The notes beneath the pieces were generated by a model. It was not told the origin of the DNA. It saw nothing but the letters and a program-made list of their open reading frames with translations, and ran no database searches. A stretch of DNA of 64,000 bases from the NCBI RefSeq assembly GCF_000011205.1, contig NC_003106.2, forward strand, positions 1,750,001 to 1,814,000, read 5' to 3'. Below, in pieces: positions 28,699 to 38,074 of this stretch; position 1 is the first letter of the stretch; each line of letters opens with the position of its first letter. Origin of the DNA: Sulfurisphaera tokodaii str. 7. Its GTDB lineage: Archaea; Thermoproteota; Thermoprotei_A; Sulfolobales; Sulfolobaceae. Both the position numbers and the translations under genes were made by a program.

Positions 28699-29808
28699 AT
28701 GGCATTAGCAATTTTTAACATGATTATTGAAGGAGAAGTAAACGTTAAAAATTTTCAAAAATTTTTCAGTAATATATTAATAGCCGCTGAAATACTGTCC
28801 CAAGCACCTACTGAAGAACCTTTAAAATCTCTATATGAGAAATATGCAGAAGAAGTAAAGGGATTAGAAGAGTTGAAAAATAAAGACGATATTTTCTATT
28901 TCTCCTATTTAGCACACAGATTATTTGATGACTATCTTAATAACGGTAAGCTGAAGAGCTCACTTGAAGAAGTTGATAAGCTAAAAATTGATAAAACTCA
29001 GTTGTCGAGGGAGGAAAAAGAGGTAGTTAAAGACGATAAAAAACTAGAGTCACCAATATATTGGATTTTAAAGACACATGATTTACTAGGTCTGCTAAGG
29101 AAGTTTAACTCGGTTAGGGATAAAGAATTTGAGTCTGAATATTTAGGAGTGAAAGTATATGTTACTATTAGGCCTAATGAAGAAGAAATAGGTCTCTATG
29201 ACCCTTTAGTCTTCTTTACTAAGAGTAAGCCCAGGTTAGGGATAAAATTCGGTGAGATTGCTATAGATCCTTACGAGATTAGGATACTTCAGATGTATGA
29301 GATTAGGGAGTACTTCATATTATCTATAGTAGAAAAAATCTGCGGAAAATTTACCTTAAAAACAAAAACTGTACCAGAGATTACTAACGTCTTTACATTT
29401 AAACATACTGCATTTTTGATCAGAGCACTGAGATATACTCATTGGGCGTTAAGGACTTCAAAGCTGACCCTAAGTGAAGCTGTTAATCATTTGCCATTCC
29501 TTATGAACTCCATTAATAGGCCCAAACAGTTTGTTAATGACGTATTGAAGGACTGCAAAAGAATGCAGACAGAGGGGATAGATTGGGACTATATAAAGAA
29601 AGAAATTGAAAATTTGGGTTGGTATAGCATAAAGTTGCCCAATAAACCTAGTAGAAGGGAGAGCAGAAATCTAAATAGACTGAAAGACTTTTATGATTTA
29701 TCTGAAAAGCTAGGAAATCCTATAATATTACTAGCGTATCTCCTTACATCTATAATATTTGTTTACGAAGTTAATGGGTATGATTATGAACAACTGTTTG
29801 AAATCTAG
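28699..29808 (+). CDS. Protein of unknown function, convergent with the twin P-loop gene
   Basis: 369 residues, soluble, mixed charged and helical. Distinguishing stretches are VYVTIRPNEEEIGLYDPLVF, a beta-rich middle, and FTFKHTAFLIRALRYTHWAL in a helical C-terminal half. No nucleotide-binding, nuclease or membrane motif is seen. The gene faces the 1043-residue P-loop protein with only ~150 bp between the stops. Both are flanked by mobile elements (353-bp copy 1 on the left; R1 and 353-bp copy 2 on the right), so they could be an accessory module, but a functional link is only inferred from position. Confidence 0.5.
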   Translation: MALAIFNMIIEGEVNVKNFQKFFSNILIAAEILSQAPTEEPLKSLYEKYAEEVKGLEELKNKDDIFYFSYLAHRLFDDYLNNGKLKSSLEEVDKLKIDKTQLSREEKEVVKDDKKLESPIYWILKTHDLLGLLRKFNSVRDKEFESEYLGVKVYVTIRPNEEEIGLYDPLVFFTKSKPRLGIKFGEIAIDPYEIRILQMYEIREYFILSIVEKICGKFTLKTKTVPEITNVFTFKHTAFLIRALRYTHWALRTSKLTLSEAVNHLPFLMNSINRPKQFVNDVLKDCKRMQTEGIDWDYIKKEIENLGWYSIKLPNKPSRRESRNLNRLKDFYDLSEKLGNPIILLAYLLTSIIFVYEVNGYDYEQLFEI

Positions 29809-29956
29809 AATCAATAGGTCTTTTTTTAACTCTGACCATATTATTCATTTCTAAATTCATGTTTTTCGCTACACCGCATTGGAAAAGTTCTTTTAAAAAC
29901 TATTTTGAAATTAAACATAATGATCAAATTTGGTCTCTATTGCTTCATTTAAAAAA

Positions 29957-32900
29957 TTATATGAAAAGTATAAGTGATGCGGCAAACTTGTTTTTATTTT
30001 CCTTGGCATCGATTTCATTAAATATTTTGTTTGATATGAACATTGGTATCCCTCTTATTTTGTTTTTTAAATATTCGTCCATTTTCAATATCTTTGTTCT
30101 CTCTCCTTTTAAGTAGAAGTATGCTTTAAGTACTGGTATCAAATGGTGAATAGGAACTAATTTCTCTAGTGCATATTCTAGCTTTTCTATTATGGGTTTG
30201 CCTCCTATTCTAATAGCCTCTACTTCCTTGAGGAACTCCCTTTTTTCCTCTTCACCACTTATTAATGCTAAGGATGTCTTGTAAAGAATCGCTTCAGGTA
30301 ACTTTGGTATTGTTTTCTCAACTTCCTTATATAATATCAGCTTTGATATGAGATACGCTAATCGTATCCTTTCTTCTAATTCCTTATCCTTAATGTTTTT
30401 AGCCTTAGAGTATAACTCTATAATATCTTGTAATACAGACTTATACTCATACCTTGAGGCAAGGAGTACACGAGCCAACTTCACAATATATATCTCAAAC
30501 AATGATTCTAATTCTTCGTCTCTCATTTCCTTTTTTCTAGTTAAAGTTATATAAGTAGGTTGAACGAGTGAATCTATGTACTCTAAAGCTTCTTCAAACT
30601 CACTTTCTGAATCGTAATCAACAAACATTATAATGCCCGTACCGAAACCATATGCTTGCACATTTTGAGTTATGAAGTCAAATATATGGTTTTTATTATC
30701 TAGTTGTGCATCATATACAATGTCAAATATAATCGATAGACTTTGCTCATCTATATTTTTTATGTAGTTAACAAATTTTTCATATAGAGGATCTATATAT
30801 GAATAATATTTGACTAAGGTGTATGGCATTTTGGGCTCTGCTCCATATATTCCTAGATAGATAAGTGAAAGTAACGTTGCATAAACTTCTACTGGATCTT
30901 TTATATCATCTACCGATATTTCATCGGACAGTACTTCATAAGGTCTAATTATAGGTGTAACAGCTAATTTTGCGTAATCTGAAATTTCTTCAATCCATTC
31001 CAGATGCTCCTTATTAATAACTGTGTTATAGCGGGCAAAATATTTAAAACTCATTTTTGCGTAATCTCGTATTAACTCTTCATCTTTTGTCTTTATTATA
31101 GCATTATATAATTTATCTTCAAACCATGGAAATACTTCTAAGTCTTCCGCGTTTACTATGTACAATTTTAATATCTTAGATGCTTTCCTCAAACACCCTA
31201 TATTAACGTTTTTAGATGATAGGATTCTATAAATATTCTGATAATTATTTACGTTAGATTCATAAAACTCTATGATTTTCTTCTTTAATCGATAAGGAAT
31301 TTTACCTTTAGCTAATTTTTCTACACCGATTTCACTCTCTTCGTCACCAATTATGTCTTCAATACTCCTTAACGAATTACATACCTCGCTTAGCTTTTCG
31401 CCCAAATCCCAATTTAACTCTTCTATAATATCTGGGTTGTAGAGTATATATTGCGTAATGGGAGAGTAAGAACCTTGTGCAGTCTCTACAAAGTCCTCTA
31501 TCTTAATATTAGGAAGAGCCTCATCAGAAATTAGCCTGTGGAAAAATACTTTTAGTAAGTCATTTTCAAGTTTTTTCTCCTTAACTTCTTTAATGAGCTC
31601 TTCCCTTGTTTTTTCAATGACCTCGGTCTCCTTACTCTCTATTTCCTCGCTTTCTCCTATTTCATAATCGTGGAAATCAAATACTGAAAACCACGTAATA
31701 AAAGTCTCGTCTACTTGCTTATTAAAATACCTTAATATTATCTTGCTTACCTTCGGAGGAAAAGGCAGATACTTATGACCTAGAACAAGAAGAGGGAGAT
31801 AATTGTTGATTAATTCGTTATTGTTTCCGAAAATCGTACTTATGACGTATTTGGTCATATCTGACCTATACTCATCTTCGATTTTTCGATAACTCATATT
31901 ATATTTCAGTTTATAGAGGTAATAGTAGTAATGTGGTATGTTAATGTTATATTTCCTCCTGCGTATTTTATTGTTCTTTAGATATAAATAGTCGATAAAA
32001 TCTTTAACATAAGTATCCGAAAATATAAAGGCACATTCTAAGGGCAAGGCATAAAGGATATCCTCTGTTAGTACTGCAATAAACCTTTTATTTTCAGAAG
32101 ACAGCTTCTCCTTCAACTTAAGTAAGTCGTAATTGTTATAGTCTACAACCTCAACATCCCCTAAATTAGCCATGGAATGGACGTAGTTTGCTAAAGTAGA
32201 CTTACCGGAACGTATAGGACCAACAATACAAAGATTATTACCGTTAAGGAGTATTGACATTCCCTCTTCAGCCAAACTTACAAAAAACGGGTCCACATCA
32301 ACTAAGTTTACCTTATCTCCCATGGGTCTTATCTCTCTCTGGCTAACTATTCTTTCTGCAGAACCAGGTAAAAGCCTAAGAGCAGAATCTAATCTATAAT
32401 ATGTCAGTTCCTTCCAAGTCTCGCTCAACTCACTCCATGTCGTCTTAAAGTCTATGTCCTTTGGTATAACTTTTTCTAAAGCATATATTACACTGTCCTC
32501 CCCACTTACATCCCCCTTAGGGAAAGAGTAATAAAGCCTCTTTAATCCCAAAACAAGCTCTAAGATCTTGTTAAGTTTGCCTTGCTTATACAGCTCAATA
32601 CCCTCGTCAACTAGCCTGGGTATAACAGTGTAATAATCAGACATAGTGACTGTCGAGTACATCAAAATTTTCGAAACAGCACTATCATCCCTTATACCGT
32701 TATAATAGATCTTTTCAATAGCATCTAAACTTTTCATACTCACTATATTTCCTCTTAAATCCAGGTTTAATGACTGAAGGGAAGGTTTATCAGCTAAAGA
32801 TACTTTACCTAGCAAAAGATCTATTATATAGCTTCTTCCCTCTATAATAGCCTTACCTACTCCTTTAATCTTCTCCTTCCATTGGTTTAACTCATCTATA

Positions 32901-33088
32901 TTATTAAACTTCTTAGGTAATTCGATAAATTGTACCCCTCTTTCCTCACAATAATCTTCACAGGCCTCTTTAATGAGAGTAGTCTTCCCGCTAAAAGGTA
33001 GACCTCCTATTAATGCCTTACCTCTCCTAATCAACCTTCTGATCTCACTAACCTTGAAAATCTCCCTCATGTTATATTCATTTCTCAA
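29957..33088 (-). CDS. Large protein with two P-loop motifs, unknown function
   Basis: 1043 residues. A first Walker A motif is at 29-36 (GLPFSGKT) within 36 residues of the start. A second is at 290-297 (GPIRSGKST) after a helical spacer, followed by VEVVDYNNYDLL and FIAVLTEDIL, which may be the second Walker B region. The C-terminal ~650 residues are helical without recognised domains. The layout, an NTPase followed by a long helical superstructure, recalls STAND-like sensors, but no known effector domain is visible. Possible roles in defence or stress sensing are speculation. An alternative ATG lies six codons downstream (33070). Confidence 0.6.
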   Translation of the reverse strand: MRNEYNMREIFKVSEIRRLIRRGKALIGGLPFSGKTTLIKEACEDYCEERGVQFIELPKKFNNIDELNQWKEKIKGVGKAIIEGRSYIIDLLLGKVSLADKPSLQSLNLDLRGNIVSMKSLDAIEKIYYNGIRDDSAVSKILMYSTVTMSDYYTVIPRLVDEGIELYKQGKLNKILELVLGLKRLYYSFPKGDVSGEDSVIYALEKVIPKDIDFKTTWSELSETWKELTYYRLDSALRLLPGSAERIVSQREIRPMGDKVNLVDVDPFFVSLAEEGMSILLNGNNLCIVGPIRSGKSTLANYVHSMANLGDVEVVDYNNYDLLKLKEKLSSENKRFIAVLTEDILYALPLECAFIFSDTYVKDFIDYLYLKNNKIRRRKYNINIPHYYYYLYKLKYNMSYRKIEDEYRSDMTKYVISTIFGNNNELINNYLPLLVLGHKYLPFPPKVSKIILRYFNKQVDETFITWFSVFDFHDYEIGESEEIESKETEVIEKTREELIKEVKEKKLENDLLKVFFHRLISDEALPNIKIEDFVETAQGSYSPITQYILYNPDIIEELNWDLGEKLSEVCNSLRSIEDIIGDEESEIGVEKLAKGKIPYRLKKKIIEFYESNVNNYQNIYRILSSKNVNIGCLRKASKILKLYIVNAEDLEVFPWFEDKLYNAIIKTKDEELIRDYAKMSFKYFARYNTVINKEHLEWIEEISDYAKLAVTPIIRPYEVLSDEISVDDIKDPVEVYATLLSLIYLGIYGAEPKMPYTLVKYYSYIDPLYEKFVNYIKNIDEQSLSIIFDIVYDAQLDNKNHIFDFITQNVQAYGFGTGIIMFVDYDSESEFEEALEYIDSLVQPTYITLTRKKEMRDEELESLFEIYIVKLARVLLASRYEYKSVLQDIIELYSKAKNIKDKELEERIRLAYLISKLILYKEVEKTIPKLPEAILYKTSLALISGEEEKREFLKEVEAIRIGGKPIIEKLEYALEKLVPIHHLIPVLKAYFYLKGERTKILKMDEYLKNKIRGIPMFISNKIFNEIDAKENKNKFAASLILFI

Positions 33089-33172
33089 AAGCAGAATTTA
33101 ACTATAGCTGTTTTAGACCTCTGTTGATTCGTCGCTTAATACTATGTTAAAAACATTAATAGAATATGTGTT

Positions 33173-33354
33173 AGCACTTATAGGAAAATCTTTACATTTT
33201 TACGTTACGTTAAATAAATGTAAGATATATTGTCTTATTAAATGAAAATTCCTTGTGATTAACGAAATAAAGTAAGGAAGTAAATTCAAAGTATTTATTA
33301 GTTAATGAGCAAATATTATAATTTTTTATGGTGAGAGAATTTCCTTAAACTACT
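33173..33354 (+). repeat. R1 element, copy 4
   Basis: 182 bp, nearly identical to 25090-25271, with the same imperfect inverted ends. The 9-mer ATATGTGTT occurs immediately before (33164-33172) and after (33355-33363), the clearest target duplication of the family. Confidence 0.85.
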
Positions 33355-33363
33355 ATATGTGTT

Positions 33364-33398
33364 TATCCGTGGCGTAACTTATCCTTACTTTTAATTCC
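33364..33398 (-). repeat. Partial copy of the 55-bp palindromic element
   Basis: TATCCGTGGCGTAACTTATC and the following 15 bases match the reverse complement of 12053-12087 with few mismatches. It abuts the right target duplication of R1 copy 4. Nothing else is visible between 33399 and 33519. Confidence 0.45.
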
Positions 33399-33519
33399 AC
33401 AACAGATCTTCTAAATATGTATAATTAGAAGACTTATTGTTTTATTTAAACTGTGCACAGTATAAAATTATGAAGGAATCTACTATGCATAAATTGAAGA
33501 ATGAGCAATAAAAAGAAGA

Positions 33520-33927
33520 TTAAACTATACTACTAACAACCCCAGCTAAAACCCCATTTAAAACATCAGCTGCAATTACTAATCCTATATAAGTCTGTAT
33601 GTAAGGTACTCTAAAAGCCACTGGTAAAAGTGAAAACACTAAATAACCCACAGCTGCAATTATAGCTAATTTTCTTACAACTATTAGTGACTCCCCAGCT
33701 ACTCTAGTTCTAACGGGGTATGTAAAAGCTACCATTAACCCTAATAATATTAATTGAATAACGCCCAGTGCTGGAGATTCTATTAATGAGACTATAGGTA
33801 CAATGCTGAATGAAGTCGGTGGATAAAAAACCTTTACAATAACATATGCGATTCCCATCAATATCGTTAAAATGAAGGAATAACCTATCCCAGCAGCGAT
33901 ATTCCAGCTTAATTCCCTACTGTTTAT
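33520..33927 (-). CDS. Small four-helix membrane protein; start codon in doubt
   Basis: The conventional starts (TTG 33861, ATG 33858) cut into the first transmembrane helix. In frame, the sequence extends upstream as NSRELSWNIAAGIGYSFILT to an ATA codon at 33927-33925 that overlaps the TAA stop of the upstream SPFH gene as TAATA. One base change would give the common TAATG stop/start overlap. From there the protein is ~135 residues with four hydrophobic segments. It sits in an operon with the SPFH protein and the 158-residue protein, suggesting a membrane partner. Either a rare ATA start is used or the start has been lost. Confidence 0.5.
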   Translation of the reverse strand: MNSRELSWNIAAGIGYSFILTILMGIAYVIVKVFYPPTSFSIVPIVSLIESPALGVIQLILLGLMVAFTYPVRTRVAGESLIVVRKLAIIAAVGYLVFSLLPVAFRVPYIQTYIGLVIAADVLNGVLAGVVSSIV

Positions 33928-35221
33928 TACCCACCACCCCCAAATACAGCCTTAAGTACAGATTGAATAGTTTGAACTTGAGGTGGGGATGGAGTTCCAG
34001 TAGGTGTTCCAGGAGATTCACTGTGAGCTGGTGGGGTAGTATGCGTTGGTGGTGCTCCAAATGGGAGATAATATCCTCCTATTACTATTGTAGACAATTG
34101 AGGGAAGTATGGAGTGCCTAATGCCATATTAACGCTTGAAGGGTCATTTCTCTCTGCTAAAATTCTTGCTAAACCTAATCTTATTGCCTGACCTCTTCCC
34201 CGCCCTAAAGGGCGAGGGTTCCCTTAGGGCGGTTCATAGGTTTGTGGTTTACCACCTTCATCCTCACAACTTCATAGCTAGTGGGTGCGTAAAGCACCCA
34301 CCCCGCTCCGTTCGTCCAGCGGTAGACCACAGGCTGGGTCTTCAGCCCATTACCCCTATCCCTCACCAAGAGTTGCCCTCTGCTCTTGGCTCTTGGGGAC
34401 TCGGGGATATGTAGTTCTGTGCGGGGACACATATCTTCAGTATGCCCACCTTTGTGGGCTTCCCCGCACTTTATTAATAGTTTTAAGCTAAGATTAAAAA
34501 CTTTACCCCGCCTTAAAAGGCGAGGCTTGCCCCGCGTTTTGTCATTTATTTCTATTCCTAAATCCCTTAACTGTAATATCCTCCTTAATTCTGGATCTTG
34601 TGGTATAAGCTTTGTAACTCTAACAGAAATTAAGTCTATCCCTATTTCACTGAGGAAAGTCTTTAGCCCTGCAGTTACTGCTGTCGATATATCGGAAAAT
34701 TTCTTATACACGTCGACAAGCTTTACATTATTAAGAACTTGGCTCACCTCTTGGTCTATTATTGGATTAATATAACCAGCTAAATCAGCATCTTTAAAAT
34801 ACTGCGAACCGAATTGTACGTTAGTCACTAGAAGGGAAGGATTTTGAACTCTGAAATATACTGCTACTTCATACTCTAAGGGAACTAAATCATCGGTTTG
34901 GCTAATTCCGGCAACTCTAACTTCATGTCTTGTCATTGATACGAAGTAGACTACAGTATCATAAGGTAGAGACGAATACCTAAACTTTGAAAGAAATGCT
35001 GAAAGTGGATTTGCTGGAGATTGAATATTGTGAGTTCCAGGTGGAAGATCTGCTGCAATTTGCCCTTGAATTACGACTATACATCTCTCGGTAGGTTGAA
35101 CAATAAATATTGATTTTGAGGTTATATTTTCTTTGGGAAATCGATAAATTATTGTGTCTTGAGTCATTACAGAAGTTCCATTTTCCAATTCTGTGCTTAT
35201 AACTTGTGCTCTAAGTGACAT
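33927..35221 (-). pseudogene. SPFH/band-7 domain protein gene split by a 353-bp element
   Basis: Residues 1-227 run from MSLRAQVIST to LRDLGIEIND and include the SPFH core (IFIVQPTERCIVVIQGQ, VRVQNPSLLV, ELRRILQLRDLG). The element 34188-34540 follows directly. After it the same frame resumes as AIRLGLARILAERNDP (34187 downward), then a Pro/Thr-rich linker and GGGG at the C-terminus. Excision would restore a 313-residue protein. SPFH proteins oligomerise at membranes. The current reading frame instead runs into the element for ~111 residues. It follows the 158-residue gene and precedes a four-helix membrane protein. Confidence 0.8.
34188..34540 (-). mobile_element. 353-bp IS200/IS605-derived element, copy 2
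   Basis: Same length and almost the same sequence as 27788-28140, on the opposite strand. It lies 3' of ATGAC within the SPFH gene and ends GTCAG, exactly as copy 1. The left-end hairpin is better preserved here (CCTCGCCTTTTAAGGCGGGG). No target duplication is seen, as expected for single-strand IS605-type transposition. Confidence 0.82.
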
Positions 35222-35314
35222 TTCACATCTAATAATTATTAACTATATGAATATAAAAAGATTATGATCGAAAAGAGAAAAGCTTACCTTCAAATTCTAC
35301 ATAGTATAATCTAT

Positions 35315-35791
35315 CTATCTTGTCTCTGGTGGGAAAAACAACTTATTTCTATTTATTATAACTTCCCTCAACTTATTTATCATAGAAAGTATAATGTCGA
35401 CGTTCTCTGTAGAAGTTGAAAGGTTTAGTATATCATTAGCAATACTTACCATTTGTAAGTCATTATTCAATATTTCATCAAGCTGTTCAGTCTGTATTTT
35501 ATACCTAGCATAAACATCTCCGCCACCACCTTGTTGAGAGCCTATTAGTCCAATTATCGATCTCAACTGAGACTGTAAATACTCTATTTTCTTTAAAAGA
35601 GGAGAAAAAGGTTCTATTGAAGCTATTTGAGATTCTTGCTGAGCGATATTATTAATCGCATTTTCTAGCTTAGATATGGTAGATTGTCTAACTAGAAAAT
35701 CATCTTGTCTTATTAAGTCCTTTACCTTATACCCTCTGTAACCTGGAACGAGTAACTGTAATTTTTCTAATGGGGTTAACTCTTTTGGCAT
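35315..35791 (-). CDS. Helical protein upstream of the SPFH gene, unknown function
   Basis: 158 residues, with coiled-coil-like helices (SKLENAINNIAQQESQIASI; EQLDEILNNDLQMVSIAND) separated by a Gly-rich loop QQGGGGDV. No catalytic motif. It is the first gene of a likely operon with the interrupted SPFH gene (94 bp downstream) and the membrane protein, suggesting an assembly role at the membrane. ATG start. Confidence 0.5.
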   Translation of the reverse strand: MPKELTPLEKLQLLVPGYRGYKVKDLIRQDDFLVRQSTISKLENAINNIAQQESQIASIEPFSPLLKKIEYLQSQLRSIIGLIGSQQGGGGDVYARYKIQTEQLDEILNNDLQMVSIANDILNLSTSTENVDIILSMINKLREVIINRNKLFFPPETR

Positions 35792-35848
35792 GATTTAACT
35801 TTTCCTCTGAAGATTAAAAATATTTTATGGAGATTATGAATAAATCTC

Positions 35849-36037
35849 TTATCTGACTCTCGCGATTGAAATGTCAAGTCCGTTAGAGGCATAGCATTTA
35901 GTGCCTCCTAACATCATAAGTCCTAGTCTAACCATGAACTCCATTAAGTTGAGTAAGTGTTTGAGGGCTGACTCCCTACACTCAATAATAACTGAAATGA
36001 AGGTGTAGTGACAAAAGAAAGCTTTAGTCTCCTTGAT
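35849..36037 (-). pseudogene. C-terminal remnant of an unidentified gene
   Basis: A 62-codon open frame without a start reads IIECRESALKHLLNLMEFMV, then RLGLMMLGGTKCYA and DISIARVR before the stop. It looks like true protein but I cannot assign it; an IS fragment is possible. The rest of 35792-36137 shows no gene. Confidence 0.3.
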
Positions 36038-36141
36038 TTAATTTTGTAAGGTATCATACTAGAAGGGATAATCTCTATATAGAGTTAGCTAGAGTAGATT
36101 CTCATATTAGCGATACAATTTTCACGTTAATAACTACACGT

Positions 36142-37489
36142 CAGTATGGGAATCTCTTTTTTCTGAGATAAATGATAACATTAGCCAAAATTGAACAAAA
36201 CCAGTACCATTCAAATAAGACCACATATATTTTATGATATAGAGTATAATTAAATCAATTTTTATTAGAAAAACATGAAATATTGAATTAATTTCACGTG
36301 GTTAAAAAGGGGTACATAGAGTTAGCTGAAGTTCACGAAAAATAACTCCCCAACTTGAGGTAAACCTTGTGAAACAACTTCCCTCATCTCCTTGAAGACA
36401 AGAAAATCAACGAGAGCTTGAGAAAACTCCCACAACCTCACCCTCCTCCAAGAACGAACCAAAAACCAAACATTCAAAAGAAAATAACAGAGGAGGATAA
36501 GAACCAACTCCTTCCTAACATCACAAGTCCTAACCCTAAACTCCTCTAGCGAACGAAAAGCATTCTCAACACCCCACCTCTCCCTATAATCCTCAGCCAA
36601 AACAACAGCAGTCCTAACATCAACCTCACCACTAACAAGAAAAGCTATAATCCCATCCCCCTTCCTCAAAATAACAAGATAAGCACCACTAACATGCCTA
36701 ACACAAAGAAAACCAGTATACCTAACACCACAATAAGTAATATTAACATCCCTCAACTTATCCTCATACTTCTTGTACATCTGATACCTAGCGGTAATAA
36801 CAAAATCCACGCCAAGACCCAAGAGAAACTTAATAACCTCATTCACCGCACTATCAGCATAAACCCTAACAAGCCTAAGATCAAACTTGTCCAACTCCTC
36901 CAAAACAACTTGCATAACCATCTTAAAATCCTCAGCAATATTCTTCACAGTTATAGGTAAAACATCAAGGAAAATACTCTTCCTACCCAAGAGGAAAATT
37001 GCAATTTGAGCGAGACCCCAAGAAGTACCCTTATTAGGCTTAATCCTACTCAACAAACTCTTATCCTTGTGGTACTGTGGTTGAGAATGGAGGTCAATAG
37101 CAACCCTCCTATTCCTAGTCTCCCTCAAGACTTTCTTACCCATCTCCCTTAATGCCTTTCTAACATCATCAACGTCAATATTGTTCAAGAGTTTTAATGC
37201 TCTCCTCCCCTCATTCCCAAGCCTACTCAAGTAAGTTCCTCTAGCTTTAAGTAAGGTTTTGAGGAGTTCTTCGGGGAAAAGTATATTAGTTAGAAAGGTG
37301 TAGATTAGTTTGAGGGCGGACCGGACGAAGTCCCTATTGTAGGATTTAGTCCCTTTGTCTTCATTCCCCTTCATATGTTAAGGTCCGCCCTCTAATATAC
37401 AAAATTTTCTACAAAAATTAGTGTTCACTAGATCTTTTCTGAATTTTATTCATCTCGTTTTTTACGCTAAAAAAGAGATTCCCATACTG
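36142..37489 (-). mobile_element. Complete ISH3-family insertion sequence (1348 bp)
   Basis: The ends are identical 21-bp inverted repeats beginning CAGTATGGGAATCTC. Both sides carry ACGT (36138-36141 and 37490-37493), the likely 4-bp target duplication; because ACGT is its own reverse complement it makes the inverted repeat look 24 bp long. One transposase gene fills the interior. Intact ends and ORF suggest it is functional and recent. Confidence 0.85.
36322..37374 (-). CDS. ISH3-family DDE transposase
   Basis: 350 residues, full length. The first catalytic Asp is in VAIDLHSQPQY (~93), the second in VRVYADSAVNEV, and the Glu in YRERWGVENAFRSL, the Y-x2-R-x3-E motif of the IS4/ISH3 group. 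The C-terminus is basic and hydrophobic as in the ISC1359/ISC1439 relatives. It cuts and inserts the surrounding 1348-bp element. ATG at 37374; no frameshift. Confidence 0.85.
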   Translation of the reverse strand: MKGNEDKGTKSYNRDFVRSALKLIYTFLTNILFPEELLKTLLKARGTYLSRLGNEGRRALKLLNNIDVDDVRKALREMGKKVLRETRNRRVAIDLHSQPQYHKDKSLLSRIKPNKGTSWGLAQIAIFLLGRKSIFLDVLPITVKNIAEDFKMVMQVVLEELDKFDLRLVRVYADSAVNEVIKFLLGLGVDFVITARYQMYKKYEDKLRDVNITYCGVRYTGFLCVRHVSGAYLVILRKGDGIIAFLVSGEVDVRTAVVLAEDYRERWGVENAFRSLEEFRVRTCDVRKELVLILLCYFLLNVWFLVRSWRRVRLWEFSQALVDFLVFKEMREVVSQGLPQVGELFFVNFS

Positions 37490-37564
37490 ACGTTAGAAGA
37501 CCTATGTGAATTTTTTAATTCTAACCATGTTACTTTATTTGTGAGAAAGACAATAACAGCTTTT

Positions 37565-38074
37565 ATGGATGAAGTTGTTGATTGGTTTAATAGTAAAAGT
37601 ACTGTAGGCGTTACATTTAATTCTCAAGGGCTATACATAGCTGACGCTATTGGGATTCGTAGAATACCAAAGATTTATATCCTATTTGCTCTGGCCTTTG
37701 TATTCTCTTTATCAGTCTTTATTCCGGTAATTATTGCAACTTATGTCTTCTTTCTCGTTGTTAGGTCTACTATAATATATGCAATTGTGCTTATAATATC
37801 AATGAGCATATTATCACTATATAGGGATAAGATAGTAACAGCCCTTAACAAGTATCTAATATACTATGCAAGTGATATTGTAGTTCTGTGGAGTGAAGTA
37901 AAGGCAATTTCCACCATTAATAAGAGATTTGATAGATATTTCTTGGTAACTTATGTTAATCTTGGATACTGGTATGTTGAAACTTTTAATCATAAGATTA
38001 TTATTATAAACAACATAGAAGTTCCAGAAAGTAAGCTGGATTACGTAAAGAGTAAATTTATGCTTAAGATATAA
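37565..38074 (+). CDS. Membrane protein of unknown function behind the IS
   Basis: 169 residues from ATG 37565 (GTG 37541 is an alternative). Two adjacent transmembrane segments (about 38-58 and 62-80) are followed by a soluble C-terminal part ending DYVKSKFMLKI. The frame stays open upstream into the IS end, but rebuilding the pre-insertion sequence gives a stop without a start, so the IS sits in the promoter region ~75 bp before the gene rather than in the coding part. Expression is probably altered by the insertion. Confidence 0.5.
   Translation: MDEVVDWFNSKSTVGVTFNSQGLYIADAIGIRRIPKIYILFALAFVFSLSVFIPVIIATYVFFLVVRSTIIYAIVLIISMSILSLYRDKIVTALNKYLIYYASDIVVLWSEVKAISTINKRFDRYFLVTYVNLGYWYVETFNHKIIIINNIEVPESKLDYVKSKFMLKI

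Noticed and set aside
29859-30116. 85-codon plus-strand ORF between the two convergent genes
   Set aside because: It overlaps the C-terminal coding part of the large P-loop gene in antisense.
36139-37493. 24-bp perfect inverted repeats as the ISH3 ends
   Set aside because: The outer CGT/ACG belongs to the palindromic ACGT duplication; 21 bp are element DNA.
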